A DNA stretch of 64,000 nucleotides, taken from contig QEVF01000013.1 in the NCBI GenBank assembly GCA_003576915.1, forward strand, positions 45,629 to 109,628. Reading direction: 5' to 3'. The translations under genes and the position numbers were made by a program. The notes beneath the pieces were generated by a model that did no database searches, was not told the origin of the DNA, and worked only from the letters and a program-made list of their open reading frames with translations. This DNA comes from Planctomycetota bacterium (GTDB lineage Bacteria; Planctomycetota; UBA8742; UBA2392). Of the stretch, positions 35,259-45,030 are shown piece after piece. Each line of letters begins with the position of its first letter. Within the stretch, counting starts at the first letter, position 1.

Positions 35259-38200
35259 ATGCCCAGACTGGTCTTCAAAAAGGGCGAGCAGGCGCCGGTT
35301 GAGATTTCCGGCCCCACAGTGCTTGGGCGCTCCGGCGACCAGGCCCAGATCGCCATCAAGGACAACCGCCTGTCGCGGGCCCACTGCCGTTTTGAGCCGC
35401 GGGAAGACGGCCAATGGGCCATTGTGGACCTGGGCAGCCAGAACGGCACCTTTCTGAATGGCCGCCGCGTCCGTGAAAGCGTGATCCGCCCCGGCGACGT
35501 GGTCACCATCGGGCAGTGCGACATTCTGTTTGAGGCCACGGGCGGCCCCAGTGGCAGCGACCTCATGGCCGGTGTGGCCAGCACCCGCATCAGCGCCCTG
35601 CCCGCCGGCGGCCCGGCCATGGAGCCCGCCGAGGACAGCCCCAACTCCACGCGCACGGTGGTCGCTCCGGCGGCCCTGGCCTTGATTCAGGGCACACTCA
35701 AGGACAAGATTTTCCCGCTGCTCAAGGACGAGTTCGTCATTGGCCGCAAGGCGCCCTCGGATCTGATTCTCGAGGGTGACACCAAGGCCTCGGGCCAGCA
35801 CGCAAAGATCACGCGCAAGGACGCCACCACCTGGGTCATTGAGGACCTCAAGAGCACCAACGGTGTGACCGTCAACGGCCACAAGGTGACGGAAGCCGTG
35901 GTGCTGAAGAACGGCGCCAGGATTGCCATAGGCCTGCAGACCTTTCAGTTCACCCTGCAGGGCAAGCCGCCGGAAACCACGGGCGTCACCGCGCCCATGA
36001 GCGCCAAGGACGTCCAGCAGAAGCTGGCGCGGGCCCGGGCCGACGAAGCCGCCCCGCCCATGGACCTGGGCGACCCCTCCATTGGCGAAAAGAGCGAAAC
36101 GCTGGACCGTCAGGCCCTCAATGTCGACGTCAAGGGCGGCGGAGGGGGCGGCCTGATCTTCTCGATCCTCGAAGTCGTGCTGGCCCTGGCCGTCGTTGCC
36201 ATGGTTCTGGGCGGGGGTTACATGCTGCTGCAGGAGGACCCTGAAGTCGTGGGCGGAGGCGGCACCGCCAGTGAGTCCCGTGACGGCGGCCTCCTGCAGG
36301 CCTCCAACTCATCCATGGACAAACTCGACGCCGCCGGCATGCCCGAGGGCTGGAGCTTCGATCCTGTGGGCGGGGACTCCGTGTCCATGACCGAGGCCAG
36401 CCGCGGCGGCGCCCAGGCCGTGCAACTGACGCGCTTCAACGCGAGCAACTCCATTTCCTATCTGTTCAGCGCGCCCATCAAGGTCAAGGGTGCCGGCCTC
36501 AAGGCCAGCGTGTTTGCCGTCAACAGTGAACTCTCGGCCGGGCGTACCGGAACCGCCCTGCTGTCGCTGTTCTGGTACAAGGATTTCCGCGACCCGGCCA
36601 TCGCCCGCACCCCCCTGGCCGCAGCCACCAACCTGGCCGTCTGGACGGAACTCAAGGGCGCGGCGGCGATACCCAAGGGCGCCGAATATGTGCGCTTGGC
36701 CCTGGGCATCACCGGCAAGTCGGGAAGCGTGGTCTTTGACGACGCCTTGCTCCAGGAAGACGCCTCAACGCCCCCGGCCGTTGCGGCCGCCAGCGTGGAC
36801 CTGAAGAACCGCCTGCGCTGGACCATCGATGACAATGGTGTGATTTCCCTGCTGGATCGCAGCGTCGTGCTGCTGCGCGACGGCGTGATCATGCTGCACC
36901 AGGCCGACGGACGCGCCGATCCCCTGGACCCCCGCCTGCTGCTGCTGGCTCCCCCCGCCGTCACCTCCGGCGAGTCGGGCATCAGCGTGAAGTACAGCTA
37001 CTTTGACCCCATCGCGGAAAGGCCCGTCGAGCTTCGTCTGGAACTGGGCGAGAATGCCTCCCAGGCCACCCTCAACGCGCTTTTCAGCCCCGGCGGCGCC
37101 GACAAAGCCGCTTCGCGCCTGGCCCTGAGTTTCGTGGCAACACCCGCCTTTGTGCCCAGCGAACTGGTGCGCCTGGAAGGCGAGCGCGTGGCGGACTACC
37201 GGCGAGAGATGCCCGACGAGGGCCAGCGCGTCAGCCTTTCGGCGGCCCTGGCGGCGGACACCGGCACCGGCAACCGCCTGGAAGCCCTGAATTCCACTTC
37301 GCCCCTGTTTGAGGCCCGGGCAGGCTCCGGCGGTCGGGAGCTGTTCTTCCAGGGGCCCTCCACCCTGCAACTGGGCTTTTCGCTGGGCGGCGGCCGCGAG
37401 GAACTGGCGCAACTGGCGGCCCTGGCTTCCGCACTGCAGCCCGGCGAAAGCCAGCTCGACCGGCTGGCGAGGGCCCTCACGATCTTCCGCACCTATCCCT
37501 ACAACCAGCGCGAACTGACCCTCGCCGCCGAGGCCTGCGACAGCGTGGCGACCCACTACAAGCTGCGCCACCTTGAACTTCGCGACGGCATCAACGTCCC
37601 CGACCTGCGCCGCAACGAGGGCCTGTACATCGCAGCCATGGACGAGTGCATCGCCGGGGCCGAACAACTGCGCGCCCGCCAGTCCGACTGGGCCGATCAG
37701 TTCCTGCCGCTGCTGCGCGGCCTTGAAACCCCCAGCATGAGCGAAACCACGCAGCGCGCGGCTCGCCGCGCCCGCGGCGCGCTGGAAGACCTGCTGCGCA
37801 GCGCCGACGATTTCGAGACCCTGTCGCGGGTGGCCAAGCGCGCCCGCTTCTGGCTGCGCGTCTCCATTGAGCAGCGCGACAGCGGCAACCTGCTGGCCAG
37901 CGCCCTCGACTTCCTGGAGAGCGGCCTCTCAACCCAGGGCCGCATCAAGTTGCGCACCATCGTTGAAAGTTACCCGCGCTGCCTCAACGGCATCACGGCC
38001 AAGTCACTCATGGTCGAGCAGGCGGAGGCCGTCTTCGCCGAGGCGCTCCAGCGCCGCTCCGAAGGCCTCAACCAGATCGCCGGCGCTTTGCGCCTGCGCT
38101 GCAAAGAGTACCTGGACCTGGTGGAGGCCAACCTTCTGAACAGCCCCAGCGTGCTCACCACCGAAGAGCGCGGCTGGCTGACGCGCCCCGACGAAGGCTC

Positions 38201-38285
38201 CGCATCAGACCCCCGCAACTGGCTTGAGCTCGAAAACAAGATCGCAGACCGCATCAAGCTGCTGAGGGAGAAGCTGGCCAAGTAG
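35259..38285 (+). CDS. Double-FHA, single-pass membrane protein
   Basis: A 1008-residue protein. FHA 1 (about 20-75) has GRSGDQ, LSRAHC and NGTFLNG, all key residues. FHA 2 (about 160-225) has GRKAPSD but SGQH in place of SRxH, then NGVTVNG, so its phosphothreonine binding may be weak. A transmembrane helix near 300-325 (LIFSILEVVLALAVVAMVLGG) leads outside the cytoplasm to a beta-rich, sugar-binding-like domain (about 360-505) and a long helical part. FHA domains read Ser/Thr kinase signals, so this may link phosphorylation to the pilus-like genes that follow at 17 bases. Confidence 0.88.
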   Translation: MPRLVFKKGEQAPVEISGPTVLGRSGDQAQIAIKDNRLSRAHCRFEPREDGQWAIVDLGSQNGTFLNGRRVRESVIRPGDVVTIGQCDILFEATGGPSGSDLMAGVASTRISALPAGGPAMEPAEDSPNSTRTVVAPAALALIQGTLKDKIFPLLKDEFVIGRKAPSDLILEGDTKASGQHAKITRKDATTWVIEDLKSTNGVTVNGHKVTEAVVLKNGARIAIGLQTFQFTLQGKPPETTGVTAPMSAKDVQQKLARARADEAAPPMDLGDPSIGEKSETLDRQALNVDVKGGGGGGLIFSILEVVLALAVVAMVLGGGYMLLQEDPEVVGGGGTASESRDGGLLQASNSSMDKLDAAGMPEGWSFDPVGGDSVSMTEASRGGAQAVQLTRFNASNSISYLFSAPIKVKGAGLKASVFAVNSELSAGRTGTALLSLFWYKDFRDPAIARTPLAAATNLAVWTELKGAAAIPKGAEYVRLALGITGKSGSVVFDDALLQEDASTPPAVAAASVDLKNRLRWTIDDNGVISLLDRSVVLLRDGVIMLHQADGRADPLDPRLLLLAPPAVTSGESGISVKYSYFDPIAERPVELRLELGENASQATLNALFSPGGADKAASRLALSFVATPAFVPSELVRLEGERVADYRREMPDEGQRVSLSAALAADTGTGNRLEALNSTSPLFEARAGSGGRELFFQGPSTLQLGFSLGGGREELAQLAALASALQPGESQLDRLARALTIFRTYPYNQRELTLAAEACDSVATHYKLRHLELRDGINVPDLRRNEGLYIAAMDECIAGAEQLRARQSDWADQFLPLLRGLETPSMSETTQRAARRARGALEDLLRSADDFETLSRVAKRARFWLRVSIEQRDSGNLLASALDFLESGLSTQGRIKLRTIVESYPRCLNGITAKSLMVEQAEAVFAEALQRRSEGLNQIAGALRLRCKEYLDLVEANLLNSPSVLTTEERGWLTRPDEGSASDPRNWLELENKIADRIKLLREKLAK

Positions 38286-38301
38286 CCGCGCGAGGAGAGG
38301 C

Positions 38302-39960
38302 ATGCCGTACGGTATCGACATCGGGTCGTCGCTCACCATGCTCGTCAATCTGACGGGCAAAGGAAGCGCCATGAAGCTGCAGAAGGCCATGGTGCTGCCC
38401 GGCGTGAAGGTGGACACGGAACTCAAGCCCGAAAGCTATGCCTCTCACCCCCTGGGCACGACCTGGCGGGGCCTGGGCTCCCTGGGTGTCAGGGCGGGCA
38501 GGCCCGTCTCGCTCATTCCGGGCCGCGACATCGTGTACCGGACGCTGGCCGTCAGCGGGCCGGATTCCCGAGTGATCCAGTCCATGGTGCGCCTGGAAGC
38601 CGACGAGATTTCAGGCGGAACCGGCGGCATTCTGGGCGACTTCATGATGGGTGCCGCGCCCGACGGCTCGCCCGTGGCGCTGATCGGGCTGGCCCGCGAT
38701 GCGGTGGTGGATCACTACGCCTCCTGCCTGCTCAAGATGGGCGTGGACCCCAGCCTGCTGGTGCCGGGCTGCGCGGCACTGTTCTCCGCCTATCAGCTCG
38801 CCGGCGACGTGACCTTTGAGGGCGTTTACCTGCTGGCCAACGTCGGCGATGAAGTCACCGACGTCATCATGGTCAAGGAGGGCAACCTGCTGTTTGCCCG
38901 CACGGTGGCCATCGGCGTGTCCGATTTCATTGACCGCCTCGCGCCTGAGTACGGCGGAGACCGTGACAGCATCCGCCAGATTCTGTTCCGCGACATCGAC
39001 CTGCGGCCCAGCGTCGCCGCCGAGAACATCGCCGCGGATCGCGGCGTCGAGGCCGGCCAGGAAGTGGCTTCGCGCCTGTTCCAGCAGATCGGCGGCGTGA
39101 TCATGCTGGCCAAGGGCGCCCACGGCGACCCCAAGCTGGACGCCGCGCGCATTGCCCTGTGCGGCCCCGGCGCCGCGATTCCGGGCCTGCGCGAGCTGAT
39201 GATGCACCGCACGCGCAAGACCGTCGAAGTCTTCGACCCGCTCAACGGCGTGTCGCTGGAAGGCCTCGACGATGCCAGCAAGGAAACCGCCGAGATCTAT
39301 CGCCCGGCTCTGGCCCTGGCCGTGGGACTGGCCCGCATCGGCAGCGAAAAGGGCGCCAAGTACCTGAACTTCGTGCCCGGCTCCGTGCGCAAGCGGCGCG
39401 AGTTCCTCAACAAGAGCCTGTTCCTTTATCTGGCGGCAGCCGTGGTGCTGGCCGTGATGTTGCCGGCCTATGCCCTGACCCAGAAAGCCGCGGCCGATGT
39501 CGAAAAAGGCGCCCGCGAACTGCAGGGCGAGGTCGGGCGCTATGCCAGCGCTTCAGGCCAGCTCGCCGCGCGCAACGAAGCCCTGGAAGAGGCCCAGCGG
39601 CGCTCGCGCGTCTCCCTGGACGCTGTGGGCCCGGGCCATGCCGCCACGGAGCTGCTCATGGCCCTGGCGGAAAAGCGGCCCGACACCGTGCAGATCCGCA
39701 AGGTCAGCCTCGAGCCCGGCAAGAAGGCACAGGCCGAAAAGAGCGCCGAGAAACCCCGCGTCGTGTTCGAGTTCTTCGTCGAGCGGCGGGGCACCTCTGA
39801 CCCGGCGCAGGTCGTCATCGAGCTTCAGGGCCTGCTGAAGAAGCTGCCCGGCGCGGCTGACGTGCAGCAGAAGGGCGAGGCCCGACAGAATACGCAGGTG
39901 CAGGGGCTGGATGTGGTGTTCGCCGTGGAGTTGAAGATTGAAGAGGAGGTGCGCCCTTGA
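38302..39960 (+). CDS. PilM-PilN fusion-type assembly protein (GspL/PilM-like)
   Basis: A 552-residue protein. Residues about 1-350 form an actin-like ATPase fold as in PilM and GspL: YGIDIGSS at the N-terminus, NVGDEVTDVIMVKEGNLLFAR near 177 and ALCGPGAAIPGL near 288. A transmembrane helix at about 372-392 (LFLYLAAAVVLAVMLPAYAL) and a periplasmic ferredoxin-like coil-plus-domain (to 552) correspond to PilN. Natural fusion of these two is found in GspL-type proteins of type II secretion. It lies in a run of closely spaced genes; the next start overlaps its stop. Confidence 0.85.
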   Translation: MPYGIDIGSSLTMLVNLTGKGSAMKLQKAMVLPGVKVDTELKPESYASHPLGTTWRGLGSLGVRAGRPVSLIPGRDIVYRTLAVSGPDSRVIQSMVRLEADEISGGTGGILGDFMMGAAPDGSPVALIGLARDAVVDHYASCLLKMGVDPSLLVPGCAALFSAYQLAGDVTFEGVYLLANVGDEVTDVIMVKEGNLLFARTVAIGVSDFIDRLAPEYGGDRDSIRQILFRDIDLRPSVAAENIAADRGVEAGQEVASRLFQQIGGVIMLAKGAHGDPKLDAARIALCGPGAAIPGLRELMMHRTRKTVEVFDPLNGVSLEGLDDASKETAEIYRPALALAVGLARIGSEKGAKYLNFVPGSVRKRREFLNKSLFLYLAAAVVLAVMLPAYALTQKAAADVEKGARELQGEVGRYASASGQLAARNEALEEAQRRSRVSLDAVGPGHAATELLMALAEKRPDTVQIRKVSLEPGKKAQAEKSAEKPRVVFEFFVERRGTSDPAQVVIELQGLLKKLPGAADVQQKGEARQNTQVQGLDVVFAVELKIEEEVRP

Positions 39961-40892
39961 ACTTCCTCAGGCTCCACGCCCGCTTCCTGATTGCCCTGGT
40001 GCTGCTCATGGGCCTGGTGGGTTTTGGCTATTCCCAGGTCAATGAAATGGCCGACAACGTGGCCCGCAAGCAGAACTCCCTGACTTCCAGCCTCAAGACG
40101 CACTACAAGCGCATCTTCGACGACGCCAAATCGGCCGGCGGAAACCCCGCCAACGTTCAGGGCCTCGTGCTGGGCGAGAAAACCCAGCGCGTGCAGGAAC
40201 TGGAAGACCGCCGCAACAGCCTGCTGACCTTCCGGCCCGACCCCGCCTTCACGCTGGCGGCCGTCAAGGGCGGCCCCGAAGGCGTCAGCGACGCCGACAA
40301 GGTGAACTACTTCTATGCCGTGCGCCTGGAACTCAAAAAGGAACTGGTGCGCGCGCGCTACTTCAAACCCGATCTGGATGCGGACAACGCCCTGGGCTTC
40401 TCGACCCCCAAGGAGGGCGTCAAAGCCGAGCAGGTGGCGGAGTTCCTGTTCAAGATGGACATGGCCCGCGAGGTCGCCCGCTGCGTCGAGCGTTCCGGTA
40501 CGCAGGTGCTGGAAAGCCTCAAGTTCGAGGATGCCCGCGGCGTCGAGCTGCTGGCCCAGCGCGGCCTGCCCGTGCATCGTGTCGGTGACACGCCCCCCTA
40601 CCTCGAGGCCCGCACGCTGAACTTCAACGTGCGCGGCACGGAGCGCGCCATCTACAACCTGCTGATCGAGTTGCAGAGGCCCGTCAAGGGCGACCTGCGC
40701 GAGCGCTACCTGGCCGTTGAGAATTTCACGCTCTCCAAGCCCGACCTGCTGGACCCCGCCGATGACCTGATCTCGGCGTCCTTCATGGTCGTGGCCTACC
40801 GCGTGAACAAGGATGGCGCGGTGCCCGGCGGCAAGCGGCAGGCTGAAACCACGACGACGACCCCCGTAACCGGCGGCGGGCGATACAGGTAA
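39957..40892 (+). CDS. PilO/GspM-like inner-membrane assembly protein
   Basis: A 311-residue bitopic protein with one N-terminal membrane helix (about 9-25) and a periplasmic part with coiled coil and a C-terminal ferredoxin-like domain (TLNFNVRGTERAIYNLLIEL...). The start is TTG, which overlaps the upstream TGA; a strong GAGGAGGT lies 6 bases before it. In type IV pili and type II secretion PilO/GspM pairs with PilN/GspL to form the inner-membrane platform. Sequence similarity to named families is limited, so the assignment rests on topology and context. Confidence 0.7.
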   Translation: MNFLRLHARFLIALVLLMGLVGFGYSQVNEMADNVARKQNSLTSSLKTHYKRIFDDAKSAGGNPANVQGLVLGEKTQRVQELEDRRNSLLTFRPDPAFTLAAVKGGPEGVSDADKVNYFYAVRLELKKELVRARYFKPDLDADNALGFSTPKEGVKAEQVAEFLFKMDMAREVARCVERSGTQVLESLKFEDARGVELLAQRGLPVHRVGDTPPYLEARTLNFNVRGTERAIYNLLIELQRPVKGDLRERYLAVENFTLSKPDLLDPADDLISASFMVVAYRVNKDGAVPGGKRQAETTTTTPVTGGGRYR

Positions 40893-40896
40893 GGAC

Positions 40897-41397
40897 ATGA
40901 ACGACATCGTCCAGAAACTGGGTGAGCACAAAGAGAAGCTGCTGTTCGGCTTTGTCGTGCTGGTCGCCTTGCTGGTCGCCCTGAAGGCGCCCCTGGGCGG
41001 CGCGGGGGTGGACAGCATCAACAGCACCCAGCGCCAGGCCGCGATTTCAGCGGCCGGCCTCGACCAGGCTAAGGCCGACCAGATTCTCAAGCAGGTGAAA
41101 TCGCCCGAGCCGCCCAAATCTCTGCCGCTCGATGAAAAGGCCATCGTGCGTCGCTTCTACGACGACCGCGCCGCCTTCAAGCCCGCGCGGAGCTCGGCCT
41201 TCGTTCGCGGCACGGAATCGCTGGAGCGGCTGCCGGCGCTTTCCATCAGCTTCCCCGGCTTTCCCCGCCTGCCGGACTATGAGCTGATCGCGGGACCCAC
41301 TCCCGAAGCCTCCCGCCAGCGCGCCTATGTGCCCCGCGACACGCGCCCCGTGGCTCTCACACGCAGGGAAACCAGCGAGTTCGGGGGTGACAAGTGA
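40897..41397 (+). CDS. Small bitopic protein in the pilus-like cluster
   Basis: A 166-residue protein with one membrane helix (about 15-31) after a charged start MNDIVQKLGEHKEK. The periplasmic part is short and Pro-rich (SPEPPKSLPLDEK) without a recognisable fold. In position (after PilO) it corresponds to PilP or GspC, which are also small bitopic proteins, but I see no family motif. The next gene's GTG start overlaps its stop, so it is translationally coupled. Confidence 0.6.
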   Translation: MNDIVQKLGEHKEKLLFGFVVLVALLVALKAPLGGAGVDSINSTQRQAAISAAGLDQAKADQILKQVKSPEPPKSLPLDEKAIVRRFYDDRAAFKPARSSAFVRGTESLERLPALSISFPGFPRLPDYELIAGPTPEASRQRAYVPRDTRPVALTRRETSEFGGDK

Positions 41398-44339
41398 CCC
41401 GCATGCTGCCCTGGGTTCTGCTGCTGCCCCTGCTTGCGCCGGCCCTTTTCGGACAGGCCCCGCTGCCGGACGCCACGCTCGAAAAGCCCCGCACCAACCT
41501 GGTCATACGCGTGCAGGGGGCCACGCGCGACTGGGAGGTCATGCCCCTGGCCATCAAGAAGGGCGGCACCACGATTGCCAGCACGGCCAATGATTTCCGC
41601 CTCGAGCGGGACAAGTGGGAGCGCACAGGCGCGCCCAAGCGCTACCGGCTCGACAAATGGCGCAAGGTGTTCAATGACTTCACGGATACGGCCCCCCAGG
41701 CTCAAGGCGCCTTCTTCGAGTTCCAGGCCCGGGCGCCGCGCACACCCACGCTTGCGGGCGTCGTGGAAGAACGCACCTCGGGCCGCAGCACCTACTTCCG
41801 CGTGCCCTGCGAAAAAGTCAAGGTCATCGGCTATCCCCAGACCTGGGTCAACATCTACGAATCTTACGTCGGTCAGTTCGAAGGCGATCAGCGCCGCCTC
41901 GCCGTGAAGGCCTGGGAAGAAGCCAACCGCATCCTGATTGAAAACGCCGATCAGGTGGCGTCCGGCTTCTCCGCCGAAGAGCGCAACGACTTCGCCGAGT
42001 TCTACCAGAAGCAGTTCGTCTATGTCCGCGACCGCAACCCGCAACTGGCCACGATTTACCAGGAACTGGCCGAGTACCACCGCCAGCGCGGCAACCTCGA
42101 CGCCGAACTCTCCACCTACCTCGACGGCATCGAGAACAAGGTCCCTTCGCCCCAGCTTGAAGAGTTCAACCTCAATGTGGGCCGCATCTTCGTGATGCGC
42201 CTGCAGTTGTACCGCCAGGCCCTGCCCTACCTGCTCGCGTCCAGGGCCTTCTCGGAAGCCCGCATCCTGGCCGCGCGCTGCCACATCGAGCTGGGAGAAC
42301 TGGACAAGGCCCGCGAGGCGCTCAAGGGCCTGCTGGCCGCCATCGCTTCGGGCGCCGCAGACCTTGTGCTGGAGCTGACGCCGGAGAACGAAACCGGCCG
42401 CGCCAACCTGCTGCTGGCGCGCGTGGAATTCAGCGAGGCCAGCTATGGCGCCGCCGAGGCCACCATCAAGCTGATTCCCCCGGCATCTGCAAGCTGGCAG
42501 GAAGGGCAGTTGCTGTTTGCGGCCATGCTCACGCAGCGGGGGCTGCGCGACGACTTCCAGAAGGTCAAGGAGACGCTGGACCCCCTGCCGAAAATGGCCG
42601 AGGCCAAGCGCCTGACCAGCACCAAATCGACGGACCCCAACCTGGTCTATCCCTACGACCCCGCCATGTGCGAGGCGCTGGTACTCTATGCCCAGACGGA
42701 CGCCCAGTTCCGCCAGCCCATCGAAACCGGCGACAGGCCCCCCGTCAAACCCAGCGATGCCGTCCTGCGCATGCTGGAAGTGGCCAAAGCCACGGACCCC
42801 CTCTCGGCCGAGCCCTACCTCGCAGAAGGCCGCCTCAAGCAGCGGCTGGGGGATTTCCCCGGGGCGCTGGAGGCCTATCTGGCCGGCCTTGTCATTGATC
42901 CGAGAAACGTGCGCCTGAATTACGCAGTGGCCGCGCTTCGCTACAAGGCGGGCGTGGTGAGCGAGGCCAAGGACCTGGCGTCGCGTTGCCTGCGACAGAA
43001 CCCCAGGTTCCACCCGGCCCTGGTGCTGCTTGGCGAGATTGCCCTGTCGGACCTTGACCGCCTGCGCGACGACCTCATGCAGCGGCGCGCCGCGGGCGAG
43101 AAGGTGGCCTTCGAAAGCGAGCTGCTCGGCCCCTTGAAGGAGGCCACCGCCTTCTTCCAGGGTGCGCTGGAAGTCCAGCCCGCCCAGCCCGACGTGAAGC
43201 TGACGCTGGCCTCGCTGTACCTTCAACTGGCGGACATCACCCCGGCCACCATGAACGTGAAGGCCGACGCCGAAGACGTGCGCCGCGCCTATCTGGTCAA
43301 GGCCCGGGACCTGGCGGGCGAACTCATGGCTGCCGTGCGCAAGCTGGGCGAACGGCCCGGCGTGGACGAGCAGGCGACGGCCTCCGAAATCGCGGCCACG
43401 CCCACACCCGCCTGCTTCAACGTTTACGCGGCGGCCTGCTATGCCATGGGCGAATTTGCCCAGGCGCGCGGCGCGCTTGAGGAGCACCTCGCCATTCTGC
43501 GGGGCCCCAACGCGCGCAAGCATTTCGCCAGCAACCGCGTCCTGAGCGAGTACCGCAGCTCCGAGCACGTGAAGTACGCCGAGCGCTGGCTGGCGGCCAT
43601 TCGCGCCAACGAGCGCCAGTATGTCGAGCGCGAGGAGTTCGACGGCGAGTTCAAGCCCGAGTTCTACGGGCAGTGGAACATCGTCAGCGCGCCCAAGCCG
43701 GATCTCTCTTTCATGAAGTCGGCCGGCGCCGGCATCAGGAACGGCAAGCTCACCATCGGACTCGCCGGCCAGAAGGAAGGCTTTGTGGTCAGCCGGTTGT
43801 CCGTGCCCAAGAACTACGCCACGCTGACCCGCTTTTCCGCCCGCTTTGACAAGCGCGGCGAGCAACTGTTCCACCGCGGCATCTCCCTGACCAAGCTCTC
43901 ATCCAACACGGGCAAGCCCGGCCTGGCGCCGGTCAACTGCGTGATGCTGGGAATCGACCCTCAGGGACAGGTGTTCTGGCAGGTGCGACGCTTCAAGCTC
44001 GACGACCAGGCCCGCCAGGAAGAAGTCGTGGCCGGAGACCTGATCGATGTGCGCCGCTACAACGGCCCCCTCGACAAGGATGCCGCCCTGACCCTGGCCC
44101 TGGTCCGGCGCCTGTCCGCTGACCGCAGCAGCCTCGTGTTCGTCGCCGTCATCAACGGCTACGAAGTGGAGCTGCCCCTGCCCGAAGGCCTCGATGACGT
44201 GCGCCGCAACGACCTCGAGGACAAATCGATCCAGATCGATTGCGGCTTCTTTGTCTGGGCTCTCTCCGATGTCGCGGGCGAGTTCAGCGTGGACAGCGCC
44301 CAGTTCGTCTTCGACAGCGGCCTGGGCAAGCCGGAGTAA
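41394..44339 (+). CDS. Large exported TPR protein
   Basis: A 981-residue protein with a signal peptide (MLPWVLLLPLLAPALFG). Helical repeats of TPR type fill about 160-730, for example YQELAEYHRQRGNLDAELSTYL and LASLYLQLADITPATMN. The C-terminal 220 residues form a beta-rich domain that may be a jelly-roll or lectin-like fold (YGQWNIVSAPKPDLSFM...). The start is GTG at 41394, overlapping the previous stop and preceded by GGGGGTGA; ATG at 41403 is an alternative. Its position before the pseudopilin gene, with only 3 bases between, suggests that it belongs to the same machine. Confidence 0.75.
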   Translation: MTRMLPWVLLLPLLAPALFGQAPLPDATLEKPRTNLVIRVQGATRDWEVMPLAIKKGGTTIASTANDFRLERDKWERTGAPKRYRLDKWRKVFNDFTDTAPQAQGAFFEFQARAPRTPTLAGVVEERTSGRSTYFRVPCEKVKVIGYPQTWVNIYESYVGQFEGDQRRLAVKAWEEANRILIENADQVASGFSAEERNDFAEFYQKQFVYVRDRNPQLATIYQELAEYHRQRGNLDAELSTYLDGIENKVPSPQLEEFNLNVGRIFVMRLQLYRQALPYLLASRAFSEARILAARCHIELGELDKAREALKGLLAAIASGAADLVLELTPENETGRANLLLARVEFSEASYGAAEATIKLIPPASASWQEGQLLFAAMLTQRGLRDDFQKVKETLDPLPKMAEAKRLTSTKSTDPNLVYPYDPAMCEALVLYAQTDAQFRQPIETGDRPPVKPSDAVLRMLEVAKATDPLSAEPYLAEGRLKQRLGDFPGALEAYLAGLVIDPRNVRLNYAVAALRYKAGVVSEAKDLASRCLRQNPRFHPALVLLGEIALSDLDRLRDDLMQRRAAGEKVAFESELLGPLKEATAFFQGALEVQPAQPDVKLTLASLYLQLADITPATMNVKADAEDVRRAYLVKARDLAGELMAAVRKLGERPGVDEQATASEIAATPTPACFNVYAAACYAMGEFAQARGALEEHLAILRGPNARKHFASNRVLSEYRSSEHVKYAERWLAAIRANERQYVEREEFDGEFKPEFYGQWNIVSAPKPDLSFMKSAGAGIRNGKLTIGLAGQKEGFVVSRLSVPKNYATLTRFSARFDKRGEQLFHRGISLTKLSSNTGKPGLAPVNCVMLGIDPQGQVFWQVRRFKLDDQARQEEVVAGDLIDVRRYNGPLDKDAALTLALVRRLSADRSSLVFVAVINGYEVELPLPEGLDDVRRNDLEDKSIQIDCGFFVWALSDVAGEFSVDSAQFVFDSGLGKPE

Positions 44340-44342
44340 GCC

Positions 44343-45023
44343 ATGGTCGCCAGGCGCGGCTTCACCCTGATTGAACTCATGATCGTGATCGCGATTATCG
44401 TCGTGATTGCGGGCGTGCTCGTGGCCAGCTTCGGGGGCGTGTTCAGCAGGCGCGACGACGCCGTGGCCAAAACCACGATTGAGACCCTGAGTTCCAACAT
44501 CCAGAGCTTCCAGGGCCGCTGGCACGCCTACCCGCCCGGCAGCGTGGAGGCGCTTTCGGTCATGGCGCGCTCGGCCATTCCGGTGACCGATCCCAATGAA
44601 GTCAACTGCGGCATTGAGGCGCTGGTGCTGGCCCTGAGGTCACGAAAGAACGGCGGGGCCTACCTGTCGGCCGATCTCTTCGCCAACGACGAATACCGCA
44701 AGAACACCGATGCCGACACGCTCATGGACGACCCCTTTGACATCGACGGTTCACGGGACCTGTTCGAGATCGTCGATCCCTGGGGCACGCCCTACGTCTA
44801 TGTGAACATGAACGAGCTGCGCAACGGCAAGGTCAAGCAGAGCATTCAGCTTGAAGACGGCACGGTCGTCGAACTCAACCTCACGGAAATGCAGGAAAAG
44901 CTCAAGCACCCCACCACCGGCCAGTACCCCACGGGCTACGCCATCTGGAGTTTCGGCGCGGACAAGAAGAACGACTACGGCCGCGGCGATGACGTCACCA
45001 GTTGGCCCAAATACAGCGACTAG
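44343..45023 (+). CDS. Type II secretion/pilus-type pseudopilin (GspG-like)
   Basis: A 226-residue prepilin. The leader MVARRG is followed by FTLIELMIVIAIIVVIAG, with the invariant Glu5 of the mature protein; cleavage by a prepilin peptidase is expected after Gly6. The globular part contains DPWGTPYVYVN, the typical GspG sequence near its calcium-binding loop. At 226 residues it is longer than the usual 140-150. It ends the cluster. No secretin, traffic ATPase or GspF is in the window, so the rest of the apparatus must be elsewhere. Confidence 0.9.
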   Translation: MVARRGFTLIELMIVIAIIVVIAGVLVASFGGVFSRRDDAVAKTTIETLSSNIQSFQGRWHAYPPGSVEALSVMARSAIPVTDPNEVNCGIEALVLALRSRKNGGAYLSADLFANDEYRKNTDADTLMDDPFDIDGSRDLFEIVDPWGTPYVYVNMNELRNGKVKQSIQLEDGTVVELNLTEMQEKLKHPTTGQYPTGYAIWSFGADKKNDYGRGDDVTSWPKYSD

Positions 45024-45030
45024 CCCGGTC

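Noticed and set aside
41325..43874. 849-residue minus-strand open frame opposite the TPR gene
   Set aside because: Antisense shadow; the + strand has signal peptide, coupled start and TPR repeats.
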